Shown here piece by piece: positions 1-4,943 of a stretch of 5,291 nucleotides of DNA. This DNA comes from Pseudomonadota bacterium. Lineage in GTDB: Bacteria > Pseudomonadota > Alphaproteobacteria > Acetobacterales > Acetobacteraceae. The DNA lies in NCBI GenBank assembly GCA_021845835.1, contig JAJZVE010000388.1, positions 1 to 5,291 on the forward strand. Reading direction: 5' to 3'. A program made the position numbers and the translations under genes. Numbering within the stretch: the first letter of the stretch is position 1; each line of letters starts with the position of its first letter. The notes beneath the pieces are model-generated. The model was not told the DNA's origin. It did not search any database and was given only the letters and a program-made list of their open reading frames with translations.

Positions 1-77
1 CGGGCGGCAGCGGCCACAGTGGTTCCGGGCACGGCGGCGAAGGCGGCGGCGGGGGCGGGGGCGGGGGCGGCAAGTAA
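1..77 (+). CDS. C-terminal tail of a glycine-rich small protein (partial)
   Basis: The frame that starts at position 3 is open to a TAA at 75-77. It encodes about 24 residues made almost entirely of Gly with a few Ser, His and Glu, ending in Lys. The gene begins outside the window. The composition (Gly/Ser/His-rich, with GSGH-type units) matches the tail of the complete small gene at 173-412, so the two may be tandem paralogues or two members of one class of secreted glycine-rich proteins. Low-complexity GC-rich DNA can stay open in a wrong frame, so the reading frame is likely but not proven. No function can be assigned. Confidence 0.45.
   Translation, partial: GGSGHSGSGHGGEGGGGGGGGGGK
51..68. 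repeat. Perfect GGGGGC hexamer tandem repeat (three copies)
   Basis: Three exact copies of GGGGGC run from 51 to 68 inside the glycine-rich tail, flanked by further GGC units on both sides. The unit is two glycine codons, so gain or loss of copies would change the length of the polyglycine tail without shifting the frame. The plus strand has three runs of five G, which also gives G-quadruplex potential. This is simple-sequence DNA and has no demonstrated role. Confidence 0.8.
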
Positions 78-118
78 GCCGGCCGGACCGGCGCGCGCGA
101 GTCGATAGCGAAGTTGTT

Positions 119-135
119 GTGGGAAATTATCCCAC
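119..135. promoter_or_regulatory. Inverted repeat GTGGGA-N5-TCCCAC upstream of the small secreted protein
   Basis: Six-base perfect arms GTGGGA (119-124) and TCCCAC (130-135) flank the AT-rich centre AATTA. The element sits in the 95-bp gap between the upstream glycine-rich tail (stop at 77) and the start at 173. No T-run follows the second arm, so it is not a standard intrinsic terminator. The AT-rich centre stands out in very GC-rich DNA and fits an operator or the hairpin of a short terminator. I cannot tell which. No convincing -35/-10 pair was found around it. Confidence 0.35.
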
Positions 136-172
136 GTTCTGAGGTGCGGCGGACATTCAACGCGGGAACGCA

Positions 173-412
173 ATGATGCCGGGATTGCGGGCGTATATGG
201 CGGGATTACTGGCCTCCGCGGCGCTGATCGCGGCGCCGGTCGGGGTTTCGATGCTGTTGCTGCATCCGACGGCGGTGCAGGCGCACGGCAGCGGCGACGG
301 CGGGGGTAGCGGCGACGGCGCTGGCGCCGGTGCTGCTACCGGCGCGGCGAGCGGCCATGCCAGCGGCGACGGCATTGGCAACGGCGCGGCTACGGGCACC
401 GGCCCGGGCTGA
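173..412 (+). CDS. Small secreted glycine-rich protein
   Basis: This gene encodes 79 residues and starts at the first of two adjacent ATG codons. A weak purine-rich stretch (GGGAA) lies about five bases upstream of the start. Residues 1-37 look like a Sec signal peptide: a short n-region with Arg6, a hydrophobic core at about residues 9-30, and an AVQA motif that predicts cleavage after Ala37. The mature part, about 42 residues, is low-complexity Gly/Ala/Ser/Asp/His/Thr in short GDG-, GSGD- and GAATG-like units, with no cysteines and no recognisable domain. It follows another glycine-rich tail on the same strand and converges on accA. The signal peptide is the main argument that this is a real gene. 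The product is probably exported, but its role is unknown. It could also be an over-called low-complexity frame. Confidence 0.55.
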   Translation: MMPGLRAYMAGLLASAALIAAPVGVSMLLLHPTAVQAHGSGDGGGSGDGAGAGAATGAASGHASGDGIGNGAATGTGPG

Positions 413-413
413 A

Positions 414-429
414 CGCGGGCGTCCCCGCG
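414..429. terminator. GC hairpin between convergent genes (possible weak terminator)
   Basis: CGCGGG (414-419) and CCCGCG (424-429) form a perfect six-pair stem with a four-base loop. It lies directly after the stop of the small secreted protein gene and before the accA stop that arrives from the other strand. Position and symmetry would suit a bidirectional terminator, but no U-tract follows on either strand and chance GC-rich palindromes are common here. The call is weak. Confidence 0.25.
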
Positions 430-464
430 GCCCTGGTGGCTTGCCGCTGCGCGGTTGGCTCGCG

Positions 465-1421
465 TCAGCCCAGGGCTTCGCGCCCCATCTCCAGGTATTT
501 CTCCCGCCGCCGCGCCGTCAGCGCCGCGACATCCAGGGCGGCGAGCGGCGCCAGCGCCGCCGTCACCGCCTCGTCCACCGCTGCAATCGTTGCCGTCGGG
601 TCGCGATGCGCGCCGCCCAGCGGCTCCGCCACGATCGCATCGATCAGGCCGAGCCGCCTGAGATCCTCCGCGGTCAGCTTCAGTGCCTCCGCCGCCGCCG
701 CCGCCTGCGCCGAATCCTTCCACAGGATCGCGGCACACCCCTCCGGCGAGATCACCGAGTAGATCGCGTGCTCCAGCATCAGCACCGCGTCGCCCGCGGC
801 GAGCGCGATGGCGCCGCCGGAGCCGCCTTCGCCGATGATGGTGGCAACCAGCGGCACCGGCGCCACCAGGCATGCCTCGATAGAGCGGGCGATCGCCTCC
901 GCCTGGCCGCGCGCCTCGGCGTCGATGCCGGGAAAGGCGCCGGAGGTATCGACGAAGGTCAGCACCGGCAGGCCGAAGCGTCCGGCAAGCTCGACCAGCC
1001 GCCGCGCCTTGCGATAGCCCTCCGGCCGCGCCATGCCGAAATTGTGCTGCACGCGGCTTTCCGTGTCGTCGCCCTTCTCGGTGCCGATCGCCATCACCGG
1101 CCGCCCGTGGTAGCGCCCGAGGCCGCCCACCACCGCGGCATCGTCGGCAAAGGCGCGGTCGCCGGCGAGCGGGGTGAATTCGGTGATCAGGGTGGCGAGG
1201 TAGTCGCTCGCCTTCGGCCGGTCGGGGTGGCGCGCCACCTGGGTCTTCTGCCACGGCGTCAGCCTGGCGTAGGTGGCGCGCAGCTGGCGTTCCGACTTCT
1301 CCGTCAGCTTCACCACCTCCTCGGCGATGTTGAGGCCGTCGGCCTCCGACATCTTGCGCAGTTCGTCGATCTTGCCTTCCAGCTCGGCGATCGGCTTCTC
1401 GAAGTCGAGGTAATGACGCAT
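465..1421 (-). CDS. accA: Acetyl-CoA carboxylase carboxyltransferase subunit alpha
   Basis: With AccD, AccA forms the carboxyltransferase that moves the carboxyl group from carboxybiotin on AccB to acetyl-CoA, giving malonyl-CoA for fatty-acid synthesis in the cytoplasm. The 318-residue product matches the usual length of about 320. An N-terminal helical region (LDFEKPIAELEGKIDEL, residues 5-21) is typical of AccA. The crotonase-like core follows, with HNFGMARPEGYRKA (126-139), FVDTSGAFPG (156-165) and the glycine-rich loop GEGGSGGA (197-204) that helps form the acyl-CoA/oxyanion site, then YSVISPEGCAAILWKD (221-236). The start ATG at 1421 was chosen because the protein then begins MRHYLDFEKP, as family members do. 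An in-frame ATG at 1448 would add nine unrelated residues. No strong Shine-Dalgarno is visible. The gene lies 33 bases after xerD on the same strand and is probably cotranscribed with it. All key motifs are intact. Confidence 0.96.
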   Translation of the reverse strand: MRHYLDFEKPIAELEGKIDELRKMSEADGLNIAEEVVKLTEKSERQLRATYARLTPWQKTQVARHPDRPKASDYLATLITEFTPLAGDRAFADDAAVVGGLGRYHGRPVMAIGTEKGDDTESRVQHNFGMARPEGYRKARRLVELAGRFGLPVLTFVDTSGAFPGIDAEARGQAEAIARSIEACLVAPVPLVATIIGEGGSGGAIALAAGDAVLMLEHAIYSVISPEGCAAILWKDSAQAAAAAEALKLTAEDLRRLGLIDAIVAEPLGGAHRDPTATIAAVDEAVTAALAPLAALDVAALTARRREKYLEMGREALG

Positions 1422-1454
1422 GGCGGGCGGCTTTAGCACCTGCAGCATGGCCGG

Positions 1455-2345
1455 TCAGCCCCCGCCGGCGGCGGCGCGCGCCAGCGGATGGTGCTGCGCC
1501 ACCAGGCGCTGCAGCCGCTCGGCCAGCACATGCGTGTAGATCTGCGTGGTGGCGATGTCGGCATGGCCGAGCAGCAGTTGCAGGCTGCGCAGATCGGCCC
1601 CGCGCGCCAGCATGTGGCTGGCGAAGGCATGCCGCAGCACGTGCGGCGACACCCGTGCCGGATCGAGGCCCGCATCCAGCGCCACCCGTTTCAATGCCTG
1701 CGCGAAACCCTGCCGCGTCATCGCCTGGCGCCGGTCGCGGCCGGGGAACAGCCAGCGCCCATCCCCGGCCAGCAGTGGCGCCGCCGCCGCGCGCGCCGCG
1801 TCCGACAGCGGCACCAGACGCTCCTTGCCCCCCTTGCCGCGCACCCGCAGCAGCGCCGCGTCGCCGGCCAGCGCCGCGCGCGGCAGCGCCAGCAGCTCGG
1901 AAATGCGCAACCCGGTTGCATAAAGAATTTCCAGCGCCGCCCGCATCACCGCCGCCTGCCGCTCGTCCGGCCGCAGCGCCGCAGCGGCCAGCAGGGCGTC
2001 CACCTCCGTTTCCGAAAGCAGCTTCGGCAATGCCGCCGGCAGCCGCGGTGGGTCGAGCAGCTCGGTCGGGTCGTCGTCGCGCACGCCTTCGCGCAGCAGG
2101 AAGCGGTGGAACTGCCGCAGCGCCGACAGCCGCCGCGCCGCCGTGCGCGCGGCCAGCCCGGCGGCGGCGAGGCTGCCGAGATAGCCGCGCAGCGTCGGCG
2201 CAGTCATGCCGCCGGGCGGCTCGCCGCGGCGCGCGGCATAGGCGGCGGCGTCGGCAAGGTCGGCTTCGTAGGCGGCGAGCGTGTTGCGGGCGACGCCGCG
2301 CTCGGCGGCCAGCATTTCCAGGAAGGCTTCGACGTGGCGGTCCAC
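1455..2345 (-). CDS. xerD: Tyrosine site-specific recombinase, XerD type
   Basis: Xer recombinases resolve chromosome dimers at dif during division, with XerC and XerD acting as a pair. The product is 296 residues, near the usual length of about 298. The N-terminal SAM-like core-binding domain spans about residues 1-90 and the catalytic domain about 105-290. All catalytic residues are present: Arg147 (ATGLRISELLAL), Lys171 (RGKGGKER), His235 and Arg238 (SPHVLRHAFASH), His261 (LLGHADIATTQIY) and the nucleophile Tyr270. The start is GTG, the most upstream start available in this frame, and the protein then begins MDRHVEAFLEML as Xer proteins do. It lies only seven bases after the stop of the small membrane protein gene, which suggests translational coupling; AGAAGAG in that gene's end may serve as a weak ribosome site. 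XerD rather than XerC is judged from overall resemblance. A phage integrase is unlikely given the housekeeping neighbours. Confidence 0.9.
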   Translation of the reverse strand: MDRHVEAFLEMLAAERGVARNTLAAYEADLADAAAYAARRGEPPGGMTAPTLRGYLGSLAAAGLAARTAARRLSALRQFHRFLLREGVRDDDPTELLDPPRLPAALPKLLSETEVDALLAAAALRPDERQAAVMRAALEILYATGLRISELLALPRAALAGDAALLRVRGKGGKERLVPLSDAARAAAAPLLAGDGRWLFPGRDRRQAMTRQGFAQALKRVALDAGLDPARVSPHVLRHAFASHMLARGADLRSLQLLLGHADIATTQIYTHVLAERLQRLVAQHHPLARAAAGGG

Positions 2346-2352
2346 GCCGGCG

Positions 2353-2496
2353 TCAGCTCTTCTGGAAGCGTTCGTTGGGCAGCACTTTCTGGATCTGCTG
2401 CGGATGCGGCTCCGGCGGGAACGCCCCCAGCATCACCAGGCCCACGGCGGCAATCACCAGGCCGAGCAGCACCACCAGGAGGAACAGACGCCGCAT
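2353..2496 (-). CDS. Small single-pass membrane protein, 47 residues
   Basis: The gene encodes MRRLFLLVVLLGL and onward, 47 residues. Arg2-Arg3 precede one hydrophobic segment at about residues 4-25, rich in Leu, Val, Ile and Ala. A short polar tail follows, rich in Pro and Gln (FPPEPHPQQIQKVLPNERF) and ending in Lys-Ser. The Arg-Arg before the segment predicts an N-in, tail-out topology in the inner membrane. A good ribosome site, AAGGG, lies about five bases before the ATG. The stop falls seven bases before the xerD GTG, so it is probably the first gene of the small gene-xerD-accA transcript, directly opposite the aroKB start. The hydrophobic segment, ribosome site and tight spacing support a real gene. 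I recognise no named family, and its function is unknown. A lipoprotein is excluded because there is no cysteine. Confidence 0.72.
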   Translation of the reverse strand: MRRLFLLVVLLGLVIAAVGLVMLGAFPPEPHPQQIQKVLPNERFQKS

Positions 2497-2500
2497 GACC

Positions 2501-2510
2501 GCCCTTCGTT
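2501..2510 (-). promoter_or_regulatory. Ribosome binding site of the small membrane protein gene
   Basis: On the minus strand GAAGGGCGGTC directly precedes the ATG at 2496, giving AAGGG five bases before the start codon. This is the clearest Shine-Dalgarno in the minus-strand group and is the main support for choosing this ATG and for the gene being real. Confidence 0.5.
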
Positions 2511-2561
2511 GCGAGGCGAACTAATCTCGGGAACAGGCCCGGGGCGCGCGGCCCGGCGGCG

Positions 2562-2572
2562 TGTGCTAGCGT
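2562..2572 (+). promoter_or_regulatory. Possible -10 element for aroKB (leaderless start?)
   Basis: TGTGCTAGCGT lies 8-19 bases before the ATG at 2581 and is the only stretch near the start that resembles a -10 box (TAGCGT, or GCTAGC with an upstream TG). No Shine-Dalgarno is visible between it and the ATG. If it is used, transcription would begin almost at the ATG and the mRNA would be nearly leaderless. No matching -35 box is seen in the GC-rich DNA upstream. The whole 2497-2580 spacer must hold the promoters of both divergent transcripts, but I cannot place them confidently. Confidence 0.22.
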
Positions 2573-2580
2573 CCGCCGCC

Positions 2581-4278
2581 ATGACACGCAACAGCGCACT
2601 GAAACTGCCGGGTATGAAGGACGCCGCCATCGCTCAATTGCCGCCCGCGCTGGCCGGGCGCAGCATCGTGCTGGTCGGACTGATGGGCGCCGGCAAGACC
2701 TCGATCGGCCGCCGCCTCGCCGCCCGCCTCAGCCTGCCGTTCCGCGACGCCGATGCCGAGATCGAGCTGGCCGCCGGCTGTTCCATCGCCGAGATCTTCG
2801 AACGCTACGGCGAGCGCGAGTTCCGCGCCGGCGAGCGGCGGGTGATCACGCGGCTGCTGGCCGGGGAGCCGCTGGTGCTGGCGACCGGCGGCGGCGCCTA
2901 CATGGACCCGGCGACCCGCGCCACCATCCGGCGGGAAGCCGTGTGCGTGTGGCTGCGCTGCAGCCTGCCGGTGCTGCTGCGCCGCGTCGCCGGACGCACC
3001 CACCGGCCGCTGCTGAACGACGGCAACCCCGAGGACGTGCTGCAGCGGCTGATCGGGCAGCGCCATCCGGTCTATGCCGAGGCCGACGTGATCGTCGAGT
3101 GCAGTGACGAAACCCCGGATGTCACCACTGCGCATGTGCTGGACGCGCTGCTCGCCTGGCAGCAGCCGCGGCGCCTCGCGGTCGCGCTGGCGAGCACGAG
3201 CTATGACGTCGTGGTAGGGGAGAATCTGCTGGCGCGCGCAGGCGCCCTGCTCGCGCCGGTGCTGCCGCAGAAGCGCGCCTTCGTCGTCACCGACGCGGCG
3301 GTCGCCGCGCTGCACCTGCCGACGCTGCTGGCGAGTCTCGCCGAAACCGGGTTCGAGGCGACGCCGCTCATCGTGCCGTCGGGCGAGACCAGCAAGCGGC
3401 TGGAGCTGTTCGAGCGGCTGACCGACGCGCTGCTGGACGCGGCGGTGGAGCGGCGCACCGCGGTGATCGCGCTGGGCGGGGGCGTGGTCGGCGACCTCGC
3501 CGGGTTCGTCGCTGCGACCACGCTGCGCGGCCTGCCGTTCGTGCAGGTGCCGACCACGCTGCTGGCGCAGGTGGACAGCTCGGTCGGCGGCAAGACCGGC
3601 ATCAACACGCGGCACGGCAAGAACCTGCTCGGCGCGTTCCATCAGCCGCGCATGGTGATCGCCGACACCGCGACGCTGGCGACGCTGCCGCTGCGCGAGT
3701 TGCGTGCCGGCTATGCCGAGATCGCCAAGGCCGGGCTGATCGGCGACGCCGCGTTCTTCGCCTGGTGCGAGGCGCACGCGCCGCGGCTGCTGGCCGGCGA
3801 GGCGGCGGTGCAGGCAGAGGCGGTGCTGCGCGCCTGCGCCTTCAAGGCGCAGGTGGTGGGCGACGACGAGCGCGAGGAACGCCCGAGCGGCGGCCGCGCG
3901 CTGCTCAATCTCGGCCACACCTTCGGGCACGCGCTGGAGGCGGAACTCGGCTTCGGCACCCTGCTGCACGGCGAGGCGGTGGCGGTGGGCACCGGGCTTG
4001 CGTTCCGGCTGTCGGCGCGGCTCGGCCTCTGTTCGGCGGAGGACGCGGCGCGCGTCATCGCGCATTTCGCGGCGGCAGGGCTGCCGGCGGAACTCGTGCA
4101 TCTCAACCGCCGGCTGTCGGCGGCACGGCTGCTCGGGCACATGCGGCGCGACAAGAAGACGCGCGACGGCAGGCTGACCTTCGTGCTCGCGCGCGGCATC
4201 GGCGAAGCGGTCACGCAGGGCGACGTGGCCGAGGAGGAGGTGGTGGGGCTGCTGCGGGCGGAGGGGTGCGCGGCGTGA
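2581..4278 (+). CDS. aroKB: Bifunctional shikimate kinase / 3-dehydroquinate synthase fusion
   Basis: This single frame encodes 565 residues with two complete shikimate-pathway enzymes. Residues 27-193 are shikimate kinase: Walker A GLMGAGKT (33-40), shikimate-binding Asp56/Asp58 (RDADAEIE), Arg82 (EREFRAGE), the GGG loop at 103-105, lid Arg142 (THRPLLND) and Arg161 (RHPVY). Residues 205-565 are 3-dehydroquinate synthase, the NAD- and zinc-dependent enzyme that makes 3-dehydroquinate from DAHP: PSGETSKR (266-273), GGGVVGDLAGF (299-309), the PTTLLAQVDSSVGGKTG stretch (324-340), and probable zinc ligands Glu380, His446 and His463. The join is a short stretch (about 194-204, QQPRRLAVALA) with no stop or restart. 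The two enzymes catalyse non-consecutive steps (second and fifth), so the fusion suggests coordinated amount rather than direct channelling. ATG 2581 is the chosen start; an in-frame ATG at 2614 is also possible because residues 1-25 are not part of the kinase fold. No Shine-Dalgarno is seen. Confidence 0.95.
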   Translation: MTRNSALKLPGMKDAAIAQLPPALAGRSIVLVGLMGAGKTSIGRRLAARLSLPFRDADAEIELAAGCSIAEIFERYGEREFRAGERRVITRLLAGEPLVLATGGGAYMDPATRATIRREAVCVWLRCSLPVLLRRVAGRTHRPLLNDGNPEDVLQRLIGQRHPVYAEADVIVECSDETPDVTTAHVLDALLAWQQPRRLAVALASTSYDVVVGENLLARAGALLAPVLPQKRAFVVTDAAVAALHLPTLLASLAETGFEATPLIVPSGETSKRLELFERLTDALLDAAVERRTAVIALGGGVVGDLAGFVAATTLRGLPFVQVPTTLLAQVDSSVGGKTGINTRHGKNLLGAFHQPRMVIADTATLATLPLRELRAGYAEIAKAGLIGDAAFFAWCEAHAPRLLAGEAAVQAEAVLRACAFKAQVVGDDEREERPSGGRALLNLGHTFGHALEAELGFGTLLHGEAVAVGTGLAFRLSARLGLCSAEDAARVIAHFAAAGLPAELVHLNRRLSAARLLGHMRRDKKTRDGRLTFVLARGIGEAVTQGDVAEEEVVGLLRAEGCAA

Positions 4279-4295
4279 GGCGGGGCGGGTGGGAG

Positions 4296-4305
4296 GTGAC
4301 ATCAC
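4296..4305. promoter_or_regulatory. Palindrome GTGA-CA-TCAC over the -35 box (candidate operator)
   Basis: GTGACATCAC has perfect four-base arms around a two-base centre and covers the whole -35 hexamer of the predicted toxin-antitoxin promoter. A repressor bound here would block RNA polymerase. It is short enough to occur by chance, so it is worth noting mainly because of its position beside the second palindrome. Confidence 0.35.
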
Positions 4306-4320
4306 TACGGCGCTGCCGTA
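4306..4320. promoter_or_regulatory. Palindrome TACGGC-GCT-GCCGTA in the promoter spacer (candidate operator)
   Basis: Perfect six-base arms TACGGC (4306-4311) and GCCGTA (4315-4320) surround GCT. The element directly abuts the -35 palindrome, fills most of the 17-base spacer and ends inside the -10 box. HTH antitoxins commonly repress their own operon by binding palindromes that overlap the promoter, so this is the best candidate site for the antitoxin encoded at 4588-4932. That assignment is inference. Confidence 0.5.
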
Positions 4321-4336
4321 TATGGTGACGGGTGGC

Positions 4337-4606
4337 GTGGAGATCGAATTCGATCCTGCGAAGGACGCCGCAAACCGGGCCAAACACGGCGTTTCCCTGG
4401 CGGCGGCCCTGTTCGTCCTTGAAACTCGCGTCGGCGAGATCGTGGACGACCGGAGGGACTATGGCGAAGCCCGTATGAATGCCTTCGGGTTCATCAGGGG
4501 ACGACTATTCGTTTGCACTTATACCGTGCGCAGGGAGGTCTATCGGGTGATTTCGCTGCGCAGGGCGAGCAGGCAGGAGCGGCTGCGATGGCAACGGTGC
4601 GAGTGA
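4337..4606 (+). CDS. brnT: BrnT family toxin
   Basis: BrnT proteins are small RelE-fold ribonuclease toxins of type II toxin-antitoxin systems that inhibit translation. The 89-residue product has the family layout: an N-terminal IEFDPAKDAANRAKHGVSL (residues 3-21) with the characteristic Asn-x3-KHG motif, a middle GEIVDDRRDYGEARMNAFG (33-51), and a C-terminal strand-helix unit with RVISLRRASRQERLRW (70-85), the Arg-x-Ile-Ser-x-Arg-x-Ala signature. GTG 4337 is preferred over ATG 4322 because family members start at this point (M-EIEFDPAKD) and because the ATG lies inside the predicted -10 box. A GTG at 4289 would be longer still and falls upstream of the promoter. The toxin gene comes first and overlaps the antitoxin gene by 19 bases, the usual BrnT order. 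The gene is intact. Its start is less certain than its identity. Confidence 0.86.
   Translation: MEIEFDPAKDAANRAKHGVSLAAALFVLETRVGEIVDDRRDYGEARMNAFGFIRGRLFVCTYTVRREVYRVISLRRASRQERLRWQRCE
4575..4579 (+). promoter_or_regulatory. Ribosome binding site of the antitoxin gene
   Basis: AGGAG lies eight bases before the ATG at 4588, inside the end of the toxin gene. It is the strongest Shine-Dalgarno in the window, while the toxin itself has none. This decides the antitoxin start over the in-frame upstream ATG at 4513, and it predicts that antitoxin is made more efficiently than toxin from the shared mRNA. Confidence 0.65.
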
Positions 4607-4932
4607 CCCGCGAGATGGCGGAGCGGGCGGTACGCGAGATCGACTGGGCCAGGCAGGATGCCCTGACCGACGCGGACATCGCGCGCCATGTCGGCAGCGA
4701 TCCGGATGCCCCGCCATTGCTGACGGATGCCGAAACTGCGGCGGCCCTGGTGCGCACGGTCCGACTGCGACTCGGGCTTTCGCAGGCCGAATTCGCTCGG
4801 CGCTTCCGGGTGCCGCTCGGTACGCTGCGCGATTGGGAACAGCAGCGGCGGCAGCCCGATGCGACCGCGCTTGCGTATCTGCGCGTGATCGCACGTGAAC
4901 CGGAGATCGTCGCCAGGGTGCTCGCCGCCTGA
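4588..4932 (+). CDS. Helix-turn-helix antitoxin paired with BrnT
   Basis: The gene encodes 114 residues. Residues 1-50 are an acidic region (EIDWARQDALTDADIARHV, then DPDAPPLLTD) of the kind seen in antitoxin N-termini that bind and mask the toxin. Residues 54-90 form an XRE/HigA-like helix-turn-helix: LRLGLSQAEFARRF, then VPLGTLRDWEQQRRQPD, with the recognition helix near GTLRDWEQ. The tail AYLRVIAREPEIVARVLA (96-113) is typical of the NadS/HigA-type antitoxin group. It starts from a strong AGGAG within brnT and shares 19 bases with it, so the two are cotranscribed and translationally coupled. The expected role is to neutralise BrnT and repress the operon at the palindromes upstream. The canonical BrnT partner, BrnA, is a ribbon-helix-helix protein, so this is a different antitoxin class. 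Being a lone regulator is less likely given the overlap. Confidence 0.85.
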   Translation: MATVRVTREMAERAVREIDWARQDALTDADIARHVGSDPDAPPLLTDAETAAALVRTVRLRLGLSQAEFARRFRVPLGTLRDWEQQRRQPDATALAYLRVIAREPEIVARVLAA

Positions 4933-4943
4933 TCGCGACGGAC

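Larger units (their letters stand above)
4296..4324 (+). promoter_or_regulatory. Sigma70-like promoter of the toxin-antitoxin operon
   Basis: GTGACA (4296-4301) matches the -35 consensus TTGACA at five of six bases. TATATG (4319-4324) matches the -10 consensus TATAAT at four of six. The spacer (4302-4318) is exactly 17 bases. Transcription would begin near 4331, just before the GTG at 4337. The -10 box contains the in-frame ATG at 4322, so that codon would not be in the transcript. This gives the module its own promoter, separate from the aroKB gene that ends 17 bases upstream. Confidence 0.5.

Noticed and set aside
330..1436. A 368-codon plus-strand frame opposite accA, and a 365-codon minus-strand frame (157-1254) overlapping it
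   Set aside because: Both are Arg/Gly/Ala-rich, low-complexity shadows of accA, whose own frame carries every family motif.
1422..1448. An alternative accA start at ATG 1448
   Set aside because: It adds MLQVLKPPA, which is not typical of the family, and has no ribosome site. MRHYLDFEKP at 1421 matches the usual N-terminus.
2536..2556. Direct repeat GGCCCGG (2536-2542 and 2550-2556) in the aroKB/xerD divergent spacer
   Set aside because: Seven-base G/C-only repeats are expected by chance at this base composition, and no promoter element is positioned relative to them.
2281..2580. A 5' extension of the aroKB frame by 100 codons
   Set aside because: The extension is antisense to xerD and the small membrane protein gene, has no domain, and precedes the normal kinase N-terminus. 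The ATG at 2581 is a better start.
2566..4383. A 605-codon open frame on the minus strand opposite aroKB
   Set aside because: It is a mirror frame produced by the high third-position G/C of aroKB. Its translation is Arg/Gln/His-rich with no domain, while the plus strand has two complete enzyme signatures.
4513..4587. A longer antitoxin starting at ATG 4513
   Set aside because: The extra 25 residues lie fully within brnT and are unlike antitoxin N-termini. AGGAG eight bases before ATG 4588 points to the shorter form.
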